Source: Chloroflexota bacterium (GTDB lineage Bacteria > Chloroflexota > Limnocylindria > Limnocylindrales > CSP1-4). Taken from it: a DNA stretch of 38,986 nucleotides. The notes below the pieces were generated by a model. The model was not told where the DNA came from and did not search any database. It was given only the letters and a program-made list of their open reading frames with translations. This document shows, one piece after another, positions 1 to 8,271 of this stretch (positions within the stretch are counted from its first letter, which is position 1; each line of letters begins with the position of its first letter). The stretch spans positions 1-38,986 of the forward strand of contig JALOOH010000002.1 in NCBI GenBank assembly GCA_025454515.1. The letters run 5' to 3'. The translations under genes and the position numbers were made by a program.

Positions 1-868
1 CGGGATCCCCGAGGGCGTCGTCTCGCTCGTGCTCGGCACGGGTGGCGACATCGGCGACCGGCTCGTGGAGGACCCGCGCGTCGCCGCGATCACGTTCACC
101 GGGTCGGTCTCCGTCGGGGCGCGGCTCTACGGGCTCGCCGCGCCGCGCCGGGCTCGCGTGCAGCTGGAGATGGGCGGGAAGAACGCGCTCGTCGTACTCG
201 ACGACGCCGACCCCGCCGATGCCGCCCGGCTCGCCGCGGCGGGCGGCTTCGGTCTCACCGGCCAGGCGTGCACGGCGACGAGCCGCGTCATCTGCACCCG
301 GGCCGTCTCGACGCGGTTCGTCGAGGCATTCGAGGCCGAGAGCGCCCGGTACGCGCCAGGCGACGGCCTGGACCCGGCGACCGGCATGGGCCCCGTCGTC
401 TCGCTCGAGCAGGGAGCCGTCAACCTCTCGTACCTGGACGAGGCGCGGTCCGCCGGCCGCAGGATCATCGCGGGGCCGTCGGGCGAGGGTGCCCTTCTGC
501 AGCCCCCCACCATCGTCACGGGCGTCCGGCCCGAGGATCGGATCGCGCAGGAGGAGGTGTTCGGGCCCGTCGTGAGCGTCCTCGAGGTCGAGGACCTCGC
601 GGAGGCGATCGCCGTCGTGAACGGGAGCCGATACGGGCTCTCGGCGGGCATCGTGACGAACGACCTCGCCGCGGTCCACCGGTTCAGCCGCGAGGCGCAC
701 GTCGGCGTCGTGAAGGTGAACCAGCCGACGAGCGGTGTCGAGCTCAACGTCCCGTTCGGCGGCGTCGGCGACTCCTCGACGAACACCTACCGCGAGCAGG
801 GGAGCATCGCGGTGGAGTTCTCCACCTGGACGAAGAGCGTGTACGTCTCGTCCCCGCCGTGGCGCTGA
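1..868 (+). CDS. Aldehyde dehydrogenase, C-terminal part (5' end outside window)
   Basis: The open frame runs in from the left edge (reading from base 2), so roughly the first 200 residues are missing. What remains is the second half of an NAD(P)-dependent aldehyde dehydrogenase. It opens in the GIPEGVVSLV stretch that precedes the TFTGS nucleotide-binding segment. The general-base Glu is in QLEMGGKN, the catalytic Cys is in GQACTATSR (codon at 269-271), and EEVFGPV and the PFGGVGDSST...REQG tail follow. That tail resembles the alpha-ketoglutarate-semialdehyde dehydrogenase branch (sugar-acid, hydroxyproline and related catabolism), but substrate is not proven. The stop overlaps the next gene by 10 bases, so the two are probably translationally coupled and the aldehyde may arise in the same pathway. 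Family assignment is firm; substrate is inference. Confidence 0.88.
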   Translation, partial: GIPEGVVSLVLGTGGDIGDRLVEDPRVAAITFTGSVSVGARLYGLAAPRRARVQLEMGGKNALVVLDDADPADAARLAAAGGFGLTGQACTATSRVICTRAVSTRFVEAFEAESARYAPGDGLDPATGMGPVVSLEQGAVNLSYLDEARSAGRRIIAGPSGEGALLQPPTIVTGVRPEDRIAQEEVFGPVVSVLEVEDLAEAIAVVNGSRYGLSAGIVTNDLAAVHRFSREAHVGVVKVNQPTSGVELNVPFGGVGDSSTNTYREQGSIAVEFSTWTKSVYVSSPPWR

Positions 869-3801
869 CCGAGCCCCGCCGACCGCGGATCGCGTCGGCC
901 GACCTCGACAGGGCGAGCTGGCTCGAGCATCGGCTCGGCCGTCTTCTCGGGGCCGACCTGCGCGCGGACGCCGCGACCAGGGCGCTCTACTCCTCTGACG
1001 CGTCGAACTACCGCGTCGTCCCGCGGCTCGTCGCCTCGCCCCGGAGCGTGGAGCAGCTCGCCGAGGTCGTCGGGCACGCCGCCGAGGCCCGGATCCCGGT
1101 GACGATGCGAGGTGCCGGCACGAGCGTCGCGGGGAATGCGATCGGGCCGGGCCTGGTGATCGACACCTCCCGCCACCTCACGGCGATCCACTCGATCGAT
1201 CCGGAGGCGATGACGGCGACCGTGGAGCCGGGCGTCGTCCTTGACGAGCTGAACGCCGCGCTCGCGGGCCGCGGGCTGCGCGTGGGTCCGGACCCGTCCA
1301 CGCACGACCGATGCACGGTCGGGGGGATGGTGGGCAACGATGCGTGCGGGTCCCACTCGATCGCCTGGGGGACGACCGCGGCGAACACGGTGGGCCTCCA
1401 TGTCATCCGCTCCGACGGCTCCCGCGTGAGCGTCGGCAGCAACGGGGCGGGCGGCGGGGCGCTTCCCGGGCGGCTCGGCGACGATCTACGGTCCCTCGTC
1501 GCCGAGGGAGTCGACCTCATCCGGCGGGAGCTCCCGTACTGGCCGCGGCGGGTCTCCGGGTACGGCCTTGACCGGCTCCTCCCCGAGCGCGGCTTCGACG
1601 TCGCCGGGGCGCTCGTGGGGACCGAGGGGACGTGCGCGATCGTGGCGGCCGTCACGCTCCGCCTCGTCCCGGCCCCTGCCGCGCGTTGCCTCCTCGTCCT
1701 GGGGTATCCGGACGACATCGCCGCGGCGTCTGCCGCCGTGGCGCTCCTCCCCGCGGGCCCGGCGACCGTCGAGGGGATGACGAGCGAGATCGTCCGCCTC
1801 GCGCGCGACCGGCGCGCCGTGGAGCTGCTGCCGCACGGCGACGCATGGCTCTTCGTCGAGGCGACCGGCGCCTCCGCCGCTGCGGCCCGCGCACACGGGG
1901 AGACGCTCGCGTCGGCGGTCGGCCTCGCCCGGGACGACGCTCGCGCCCGGATGCACGAGGACCGTGCCGCGATGGCCGCCCTCTGGCGGATCCGCGAGGA
2001 TGGAGCCGGGCGCGCGACGCGACTGGCCGACGGCTCGCCGGCGTGGCCGGGACTCGAGGACGCGACCGTCCCGCCCGAGCGGCTCGCCGCGTACCTGGCG
2101 GACTTCCACCGCCTCCTCGCCGCTCACGACCTGCGGGGGACGACGTACGGCCACTTCGGCGAGGGCTGCGTCCACGTGCGGATCGGCTTCGACTTCGCCC
2201 CGCCTTCCGGTGTCGCGCGGTTCGACGCCTTCATGTCCGACGCGGCCGATCTCATCGTCGCGCACGGGGGATCGCTGTCCGGGGAGCACGGCGACGGGCG
2301 CGCGCGCAGCGCGCTCCTCGGACGGATGTTCAGCCCCGGCCTCCTCGACCTCTTCGCCCGGTACAAGGCGGCCTGGGACCCTGTCGGCATCCTCAACCCG
2401 GGGGTGGTGGTGGACCCTGCCCCGCTCGACCGCGACCTCCGCCCGGCCGTCCCGACGCGGGTCGATGCCCGGCCGGTCCATGCGCTCGCCGCGGATCGCG
2501 GCGACCTGCGCACCGCGGTCAGCCGGTGCGTCGGGGTGGGGAAGTGCGTGTCGAAGACGTCGGATGCCCTGATGTGCCCCAGCTTCCGTGCGACCGGCGA
2601 CGAGATGGATTCCACGCGGGGCCGCGCCCGCGTGCTCCAGGAGATGCTCGCGGGATCGCTCTCGACGGACGGCTGGCGCTCGCGCGACGTGCTCCGCGCG
2701 CTCGACCTCTGCCTCTCATGCCGAGGGTGCGCCTCCGACTGCCCGACCGCGGTGGACATGGCCCGGTACAGGTCCGAGTTCCTGCACCACCACTACGCGG
2801 GGCGGATCCGGCCGCGAGCGCACTACTCGCTGGGCCGACTCCCCACGTGGCTGCGGCTCACACGGCGCATCCCGCGGCTCGTCAACCTCGTGACGCACGG
2901 GCCGGTCGTCTCGCGGCTGTTCGCGCTCGCCGCCGGGGTCGCCCCCGACAGGACGATCCCCCTCCTGCCCCGGCGGACTCTCGTGAGGTCGCTCGACGCA
3001 CGCACGCGCGGCACCGGCGGGGTCGCGGCGAGCGCCACCCGCGGTGCCGCCGCCACGCGAGGGTCGGGCCCTCCCGCGTCCGCTGCCCGTGGCCGGATCG
3101 TCCTGTGGCCGGACACGTTCACGAACCACCTCGCGCCCGCGGCCGGTCTCGCCGCGATCGACGTGCTCGAGGCCGCCGGGTTCGAGGTCGTCGTGCCGCG
3201 GACGCCCGTCTGCTGCGGGCTGACCTGGATGACGACTGGCCAGCTCGACGCCGCGCGGCGCGTCGGCTCCCGATCGCTCGGCGCGCCGGAGCTCGCCGGC
3301 GACGAGCCGGTCGTCGTCCTCGAGCCCTCCTGCGCGACCACGCTGCGGGTGGACCTTCCCGACCTCCTGCCGGACGACGCGCGAGCGGGCCGCCTCGCCG
3401 CGCGCGTCCGGACGCTCGCCGAGATCCTCGACGGCGTGGACCTGCCGCTGTCGGCGGGTCCGCCGCTCCGAGCCGTGGTCCAGCCGCACTGCCACCAGCA
3501 AGCCGTCCTCGGGATGGAGGCGGACGGCCGCCTGCTCGCCCGGGCCGGCATCGACGTCGTCGAGATGGTGCGCGGCTGCTGCGGCCTGGCCGGGGACTTC
3601 GGGGCGGTGCGCGGCCACGCGGAGGTCTCGCGCGCGGTCGCGGAGCAACACCTCGTCCCGGCCCTCGTGAGAGCCGACGACGGCACGCTCGTCATCGCCG
3701 ACGGGTTCAGCTGTCGCACGCAGGTCTCGTTCGTCTCCGATCGTCGCGCGCGTCACCTCGCCGAGGTGCTGGCCTCGCGTCTCCGGGACAGCGACGCATG
3801 A
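859..3801 (+). CDS. FAD-linked oxidase fused to Fe-S (GlcD-GlcF-type) 2-hydroxyacid dehydrogenase
   Basis: A 980-residue protein that joins a glycolate-oxidase/D-lactate-dehydrogenase flavin part to a ferredoxin and CCG part. The N-terminal half has the PCMH FAD-binding fold (TMRGAGTSVAGNA, then DRCTVGGMVGNDACGSHS) and the FAD-oxidase C-terminal cap (GHFGEGCVHV, GGSLSGEHGDGRARS, DPVGILNPG). The C-terminal half has two Cys clusters for 4Fe-4S centres (CVGVGKC...MCPS and CLSCRGCASDCP) and CCG-type motifs (PVCCGLTW, HCHQQA, RGCCGLAGDFG). It likely oxidises a D-2-hydroxy acid and passes electrons to the membrane quinone pool. The GTG at 859 is chosen because it gives the usual family length and overlaps the preceding stop; the frame stays open upstream, but that part only shadows the aldehyde dehydrogenase. 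A low-complexity Ala/Thr/Gly linker lies between the two halves of the Fe-S part. Substrate unknown. Confidence 0.9.
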   Translation: MALTEPRRPRIASADLDRASWLEHRLGRLLGADLRADAATRALYSSDASNYRVVPRLVASPRSVEQLAEVVGHAAEARIPVTMRGAGTSVAGNAIGPGLVIDTSRHLTAIHSIDPEAMTATVEPGVVLDELNAALAGRGLRVGPDPSTHDRCTVGGMVGNDACGSHSIAWGTTAANTVGLHVIRSDGSRVSVGSNGAGGGALPGRLGDDLRSLVAEGVDLIRRELPYWPRRVSGYGLDRLLPERGFDVAGALVGTEGTCAIVAAVTLRLVPAPAARCLLVLGYPDDIAAASAAVALLPAGPATVEGMTSEIVRLARDRRAVELLPHGDAWLFVEATGASAAAARAHGETLASAVGLARDDARARMHEDRAAMAALWRIREDGAGRATRLADGSPAWPGLEDATVPPERLAAYLADFHRLLAAHDLRGTTYGHFGEGCVHVRIGFDFAPPSGVARFDAFMSDAADLIVAHGGSLSGEHGDGRARSALLGRMFSPGLLDLFARYKAAWDPVGILNPGVVVDPAPLDRDLRPAVPTRVDARPVHALAADRGDLRTAVSRCVGVGKCVSKTSDALMCPSFRATGDEMDSTRGRARVLQEMLAGSLSTDGWRSRDVLRALDLCLSCRGCASDCPTAVDMARYRSEFLHHHYAGRIRPRAHYSLGRLPTWLRLTRRIPRLVNLVTHGPVVSRLFALAAGVAPDRTIPLLPRRTLVRSLDARTRGTGGVAASATRGAAATRGSGPPASAARGRIVLWPDTFTNHLAPAAGLAAIDVLEAAGFEVVVPRTPVCCGLTWMTTGQLDAARRVGSRSLGAPELAGDEPVVVLEPSCATTLRVDLPDLLPDDARAGRLAARVRTLAEILDGVDLPLSAGPPLRAVVQPHCHQQAVLGMEADGRLLARAGIDVVEMVRGCCGLAGDFGAVRGHAEVSRAVAEQHLVPALVRADDGTLVIADGFSCRTQVSFVSDRRARHLAEVLASRLRDSDA

Positions 3802-3867
3802 AGTCGCCGCTCGCGCCCTGGCGCTCGCGCGTACGCGAACGCGTGCGCGCACGCGACGCGCGCGCCC

Positions 3868-3896
3868 TTGACCGGATCGCGGTCCGACGCTACTCT
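3868..3896 (+). promoter_or_regulatory. Sigma70-like promoter before the aldehyde dehydrogenase
   Basis: TTGACC at 3868-3873, a 17-base spacer, then TACTCT at 3891-3896. The predicted start point near 3903 lies inside the palindrome at 3900-3910, leaving a leader of only about 14 bases before the ATG at 3917. Inferred from hexamer match and spacing only. Confidence 0.55.
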
Positions 3897-3899
3897 ACC

Positions 3900-3916
3900 T
3901 GTCTCAGACACGAGAC
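3900..3916. promoter_or_regulatory. Candidate operator: TGTCT-C-AGACA palindrome plus second AGACA
   Basis: A perfect 5-1-5 palindrome, TGTCTCAGACA (3900-3910), is followed by a second AGACA just before the ATG. It sits on the predicted transcription start, where a bound repressor would block initiation. AGACA repeats also occur upstream of the genes at 16155 and 22052. The GntR family often binds short palindromes of the GT...AC type, so the regulator encoded at 19661 is a candidate; this link is inference. Confidence 0.45.
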
Positions 3917-5380
3917 ATGCTTGTGGGGACGCTCGTGAAGACCGAGATCGACGTGCAGCCCATGTCGGCGGGAGCGCCGGCCGCCGGCCCGGCCTGCCTC
4001 GAGGTGCTGGCGCCGGCCGACGGCTCCCTCGTCGGGACGATCGACGTCACGGCGCCGGAGGAGATCCCCGCCCTCGTGGCGACCGCGCGCGCCGGCCTCG
4101 CCTCGTGGCGGCGCGTCCCGCTCGGCGCACGTGCGGCGATGATCGAGGCCGCCGCCGCCGCCCTGTCGCCGCGGGCGGACGAGCTCGGCCACCTGCTGGC
4201 GCGCGAGAGCGGGAAGATCCTTGCCCAGGCCACCTTCGAGGTGCGCGGCGCCATCGGGCTGATGCGCGGCAACGGCGAGCACGCGCGCGGGCTCGAGGGC
4301 CGCCTCATCCCCACGGCGTCGTGGCCGGGGAACGAGCGCGACCTGGCCTGGGAGGAGCGCGTCCCGCTCGGCGTCGTCGCCGCGATCGTGCCCTTCAACT
4401 TCCCTGTCGAGCTCGCCGTGGAGAAGGCGGCGGCGGCCCTCGTCATGGGGAACACCGTCATCCTCAAGCCGCCGGGCGAGGACCCCCTCGCGATCCTCGA
4501 GGTGGTCGCCGCGCTGCACGCAGCCGGCGTCCCGCGCGACGCGCTCCTCGTCGCGGCCGGACCCGGGGTCGGCGCGGCGCTGGCGGCGGCGGAGGGCATC
4601 GACGCGGTGAGCCTGACGGGCTCGACGCGCGCGGGCATCTCGGTCGCGTCATCGGGCGCTCCGTACCTGCGCCGCCTCCACCTGGAGCTCGGCGGGAACG
4701 ACGCCCTCGTGGTCCTCGACGACGCCGACCTCGACTTCGCCGTCTCGGAAGCCATCCGCGGCCGACTCATGATGAACGGCCAGACGTGCGCGTCGAACAA
4801 GCGGATCATCCTGCACCGCGCGATCGCCGAGCGGTTCCGTGACGCCCTCGTCGAGCGCGTCGCGGCCATCCGCGTCGGCGATCCCGTGGACCCGGAGACC
4901 GAGATGGGCCCGCTCATCGACGCCGACGCCGCCGCGACCGTCGCGGGACAGGCCCGCCGTGCCGTCGAGGAAGGTGCACGTCTCGTCCTCGGCGACCTGA
5001 CGCCGCGTGGCGCGTTCCTCGGGCCGCACGTCCTCGCGGACGTGCCGCCTTCCGCGGGGGTCGCCCGCGACGACGAGGTGTTCGGGCCCGTCTTCACGCT
5101 CGTGACCGTCGACGACGACGACGACGCGGTCGAGGTCGCGAACGCATCCATGTACGGCCTCATGGGATCCGTCTTCAGCGCTGACGTGGCGCGGGCGCTC
5201 GCGGTGGCCGATCGCCTGGAGACCGGGGGCGTCGTGGTGAACGGCACCGGCAACTACCGGCCGCCGTTCATCCCGTTCGGGGGCGTCAAGATGAGCGGCT
5301 ACGGCCGCGAAGGGCTCGGGTACACGCTCGAGGAGATGAGCCAGCTTCGGTTCACGGTGATCCGTCGCCTGCGGCGCTGA
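3917..5380 (+). CDS. NAD(P)-dependent aldehyde dehydrogenase (semialdehyde type)
   Basis: A full-length (487 aa) ALDH-superfamily enzyme oxidising an aldehyde to an acid. Visible motifs are VPFNFPVEL, the nucleotide-binding VILKPPGEDP and SLTGSTRAG, catalytic Glu257 in HLELGGND, nucleophile Cys291 in GQTCASNKR, DDEVFGPVF and the C-terminal IPFGGVKMSGYGREG. The last motif and the overall layout suit succinate-semialdehyde, lactaldehyde or salicylaldehyde-type dehydrogenases; I cannot separate these. The cofactor motif reads KPPGED where KPSE is usual. The ATG at 3917 has no clear ribosome site; GTG at 3935 (preceded by GGGGAC) or ATG at 3962 could be the true start, costing only N-terminal residues. 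It has its own promoter and begins the catabolic island; the importer operon starts 88 bases downstream. Confidence 0.88.
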   Translation: MLVGTLVKTEIDVQPMSAGAPAAGPACLEVLAPADGSLVGTIDVTAPEEIPALVATARAGLASWRRVPLGARAAMIEAAAAALSPRADELGHLLARESGKILAQATFEVRGAIGLMRGNGEHARGLEGRLIPTASWPGNERDLAWEERVPLGVVAAIVPFNFPVELAVEKAAAALVMGNTVILKPPGEDPLAILEVVAALHAAGVPRDALLVAAGPGVGAALAAAEGIDAVSLTGSTRAGISVASSGAPYLRRLHLELGGNDALVVLDDADLDFAVSEAIRGRLMMNGQTCASNKRIILHRAIAERFRDALVERVAAIRVGDPVDPETEMGPLIDADAAATVAGQARRAVEEGARLVLGDLTPRGAFLGPHVLADVPPSAGVARDDEVFGPVFTLVTVDDDDDAVEVANASMYGLMGSVFSADVARALAVADRLETGGVVVNGTGNYRPPFIPFGGVKMSGYGREGLGYTLEEMSQLRFTVIRRLRR

Positions 5381-5468
5381 GGGAGAACCAGCGCAGGGCG
5401 ACCCGGCAAGGGCGCGGCGGCCGGAGGGCCGTGCGGTCCGACAGGGCACACGTGGAGGAGGACTGACC

Positions 5469-6617
5469 ATGTCGCTTCGACCGCAGACGAGGGGACGGCC
5501 GCAGGCGTCCCGGATGCTGGGTCTCGCCGCGCTCGGCGCGGCACTCGCGATCGCCGTCTCGGCATGTTCGTCGAGCGGCGCGACCACCGCGCCGTCCGCT
5601 GCGCCCGCGACGCAGGCGCCCGCCACCGCCGCACCGGCCACCCAGGCCCCCGCGACAGCGGCCCCCGCGGATTCCGCGGCGCCGTCGGCGAGCACGCTCG
5701 CATGTCCGCCGCCGAGCTCGCCGGTCCAGCGGACGCTGATCCTCGACTACCTGCCGAACGCGATCCACGTCCCGATCTACAACGCTCTCGCCAAGGGCTA
5801 CTACCGGGAAGCGGGCATCGACCTGAAGATCGAGACGCCGACCTCCACGTCGGACACGATCAAGCTGATGGCCGCGGGCAAGGCCGACTTCGGCATCACC
5901 TCGATGCTCGACTTCCTCACCACCTTCCAGCAGGAACCCTCGGTCCGGATCTTCTCGGCCCTCGAGCAGTCGCCGCTCGGCTCGATCGTCGGGTTCCAGA
6001 AGACCGGGATCACGCGGCCCAAGGACCTCGAGGGCAAGCTCGTCGGCGTGACCGGCGTGCCGAGCGACCTCGCGGCGCTGAACTCGATCGTCGCCTATGA
6101 CGGCGGCGACCCCACGAAGGTCGAGAACATCACGATCGGCTTCAACGCGGTCCAGAACGTCGTGAGCGGCGCCGTCCAGGCGGCCATCGGCTTCTGGAAC
6201 TCGGAGGGCGTCCAGCTCCAGGCGATGGAACCCTCCTTCATCTTCCGCCTCGACGAGTTCGGCGCGCCGACGTACCCCGAGCTCATCTTCTTCGCCCGCA
6301 ACGAGTTCCTCGACGCCGATCCGTGCACGGCCCAGGCGTTCGTCGACGCGACGGCCAAGGGGTACGCGGACATGGTCGCGGACCCGGACGCGGCTCTTCA
6401 GACCCTGCTCGACCAGACCCAGGGGCTCGCTCTCAACGAGTCCAGGGCCCAGCTCGAGGTCCTCCTGCCCGTCTTCCGAGGCGACGCCCCGGTCTTCGGA
6501 CACGTGAACATGGACGCGCTCGCGGCGTACCTCGTCTGGGCGAAGGATGCTGGGATCCTCGACATGTCGAACCCACCGACCGACTTCGCGACGGACGCGT
6601 TCACCGCGGCACAGTAG
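5469..6617 (+). CDS. THI5/NMT1-type ABC transporter substrate-binding lipoprotein
   Basis: A 382-aa extracytoplasmic solute-binding protein. Residues 1-35 form a lipoprotein signal with lipobox AVSAC, followed by an Ala/Pro/Thr/Ser linker to about residue 75. The mature domain starts with LDYLPNAIHVPIYNALAKGYY, the hallmark of the NMT1/THI5-like group that binds pyrimidine precursors of thiamine, taurine, sulfonates, riboflavin and other heterocycles. Later motifs (MAAGKADFGITSMLDF, GVPSDLAALNSIV) match the same fold. GGAGGAG lies about 9 bases before the ATG. The ATPase and permease genes follow with 2-base and overlapping junctions, so this is the first gene of an importer operon. The ligand is unknown; given the downstream deaminase-type amidohydrolase and aminotransferase, a nitrogen heterocycle or amine is plausible. 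Confidence 0.9.
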   Translation: MSLRPQTRGRPQASRMLGLAALGAALAIAVSACSSSGATTAPSAAPATQAPATAAPATQAPATAAPADSAAPSASTLACPPPSSPVQRTLILDYLPNAIHVPIYNALAKGYYREAGIDLKIETPTSTSDTIKLMAAGKADFGITSMLDFLTTFQQEPSVRIFSALEQSPLGSIVGFQKTGITRPKDLEGKLVGVTGVPSDLAALNSIVAYDGGDPTKVENITIGFNAVQNVVSGAVQAAIGFWNSEGVQLQAMEPSFIFRLDEFGAPTYPELIFFARNEFLDADPCTAQAFVDATAKGYADMVADPDAALQTLLDQTQGLALNESRAQLEVLLPVFRGDAPVFGHVNMDALAAYLVWAKDAGILDMSNPPTDFATDAFTAAQ

Positions 6618-6619
6618 CC

Positions 6620-7408
6620 ATGGGGTCGGCGAAGCTCGAGGCCCGCGGTCTCGGCAAGCGCTTCAAGACCCGCGGCCAGGTGGTCGATGCCCTTCTGGGC
6701 GTCGACCTCAGCCTGGGGGACCGCGAGTTCGTGAGCGTCATCGGTCCGAGCGGCTGCGGGAAGTCGACGCTGTTCAACATCTTCGCGGGCCTCGAGACGC
6801 CGACCTCCGGCGACGTCCTTCTCGACGGCAGGACGACCGTGGGAGCCGACCTGCTGGGCCGCGTGGGATACATGCCCCAGCAGGATCTGCTCATGCCGTG
6901 GCGGAACATCCTCGACAACACGATCCTCGGTCTCGAGGTCGCCGGCGTGTCGAAGAGGGTGGCGCGCGAGCGCGCGCTCGACCTCTTCCCGCTCTTCGGG
7001 CTGTCGGGGTTCGAGAAGCGCTACCCCGACGACCTCTCGGGCGGCATGCGCCAGCGTGCCGCCCTCCTCCGGACGTTCCTCGCCGGCCGCGACGTCATCC
7101 TCCTTGACGAGCCGTTCGGCGCGCTCGATTCGCTGACCCGCGCCGGCATGCAGCAGTGGCTGCTCCGGATCTGGGAGGAGCACCGGAAGACGATCCTCTT
7201 CGTCACCCACGACGTCGACGAGGCGCTCTACCTCTCCGACCGCGTGTACGCGATGTCGAAGCGGCCGGGGCGGGTGACCCAGATCCTCGAGGTGGACATC
7301 CCGCGGCCCCGGGCATACGACGTCATCACCTCGGAGCCGTTCATCGAGATGAAGCAGGTCCTCCTCGAGCAGCTCCGGCTCGCGCACGGACCGGGGAAGG
7401 CGGCATGA
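6620..7408 (+). CDS. ABC transporter ATP-binding protein (SsuB/TauB/ThiZ class)
   Basis: A 262-aa cytoplasmic ATPase that powers the importer formed with its two neighbours. All motifs are intact: Walker A GPSGCGKST, Q-loop YMPQQDLLMPW, signature LSGGMRQRA, Walker B VILLDEPFGALD and switch His in FVTHDVDEAL. The PWRN sequence after the Q-loop and the LDEPFGALD box are typical of the nitrate/sulfonate/taurine/pyrimidine-precursor branch. The ATG at 6620 is two bases after the preceding stop. The stop overlaps the permease start (ATGA), pointing to coupled translation. No odd residues seen. Confidence 0.94.
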   Translation: MGSAKLEARGLGKRFKTRGQVVDALLGVDLSLGDREFVSVIGPSGCGKSTLFNIFAGLETPTSGDVLLDGRTTVGADLLGRVGYMPQQDLLMPWRNILDNTILGLEVAGVSKRVARERALDLFPLFGLSGFEKRYPDDLSGGMRQRAALLRTFLAGRDVILLDEPFGALDSLTRAGMQQWLLRIWEEHRKTILFVTHDVDEALYLSDRVYAMSKRPGRVTQILEVDIPRPRAYDVITSEPFIEMKQVLLEQLRLAHGPGKAA

Positions 7409-8271
7409 CCGGCACGCAGAGGGAGGCGGCCGCCCCGATCGCGAACGGCGCGGCCAGCGTCGCACCCCCGGCCGAGGACAGGCGGGACACGCGGCGGACG
7501 ATCCGGCGATGGGTGAAGGCCGTCACCCCGCCCCTCCTCTTCGCGGTCTTCGTGCTCATGCTCTGGGAGGCCCTCGTCTGGATCACCGGCATCAGCGCGC
7601 TGCTGCTGCCGGCTCCCTCGCAGATCGCCCTCTCGCTGATCGAGAACGCGGGACTCTTCGCCCGGAACGCGGTCGTGACGCTCAGCGAGATCCTCATCGG
7701 GTTCGCGCTGGGTGCGCTCGTCGGGGTCGGCCTGGGCATCCTCCTGTCCTACTCGCGGATCTTCGAGCGATCGGTCTACCCGTGGCTGGTCGCGTCCCAG
7801 ATGGTCCCGATCGTCGCCGTCGCGCCCATCCTGGTGGTCTGGTTCGGCTTCACCCTCGTCCCCAAGGTGCTCGTCGTCGCCCTGATCAGCTTCTTCCCGG
7901 TCGTCGTGAACACCGTGGACGGGCTGCAGTCGGTGGATCGGCAGATGATCGACCTCATGCGGACCCTCGGCGCGTCGCGGGTGAAGATCATGCGGGCGGT
8001 GCGCATCCCGTGGGCGATGCCGTTCGTGTTCTCGGGCCTCAAGATCGCGATGGCCCTGGCCGTCGTCGGCGCCGTCTTCGGCGAATGGGTCGGCTCCAAC
8101 GCCGGACTCGGCTACCTCATGCTCGCGTTCAACAACCAGCTCGCCACCACCGACCTCTTCGCGGCGGTCCTCGTGCTGTCCGCGATGGGCATCGCGCTCT
8201 TCTTCCTCGTCGGGGGCGTGGAGCGACTGGTGATCCCGTGGCACCACGACAAGCGACAGGGAGGACGATGA
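7405..8271 (+). CDS. ABC transporter permease (SsuC/TauC/ThiX class)
   Basis: A 288-aa inner-membrane permease with a soluble N-terminal extension of about 40 residues and roughly six hydrophobic segments (first VTPPLLFAVFVLMLWEALVW). The EAA loop that docks on the ATPase is visible as MIDLMRTLGASRVKIMRAVRIPWAMPFVF. The WVGSNAGLGYLM segment is characteristic of the nitrate/taurine/pyrimidine-precursor permeases. The start overlaps the ATPase stop and its own stop overlaps the aminotransferase start (both ATGA), so the importer and the enzyme are made from one message. Start chosen by this overlap; the open frame further upstream is antiphase shadow. Confidence 0.93.
   Translation: MTGTQREAAAPIANGAASVAPPAEDRRDTRRTIRRWVKAVTPPLLFAVFVLMLWEALVWITGISALLLPAPSQIALSLIENAGLFARNAVVTLSEILIGFALGALVGVGLGILLSYSRIFERSVYPWLVASQMVPIVAVAPILVVWFGFTLVPKVLVVALISFFPVVVNTVDGLQSVDRQMIDLMRTLGASRVKIMRAVRIPWAMPFVFSGLKIAMALAVVGAVFGEWVGSNAGLGYLMLAFNNQLATTDLFAAVLVLSAMGIALFFLVGGVERLVIPWHHDKRQGGR

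Noticed and set aside
268-858. Upstream in-frame extension of the FAD/Fe-S dehydrogenase
   Set aside because: It overlaps the aldehyde dehydrogenase in another frame and has Arg/Gly-rich composition; family length is reached from GTG 859.
5381-5468. TPP or other riboswitch before the THI5-type importer
   Set aside because: The 88-base leader has only a small CGGCC/GGCCG hairpin and a ribosome site; no TPP-box (CTGAGA) or other conserved riboswitch core is visible.
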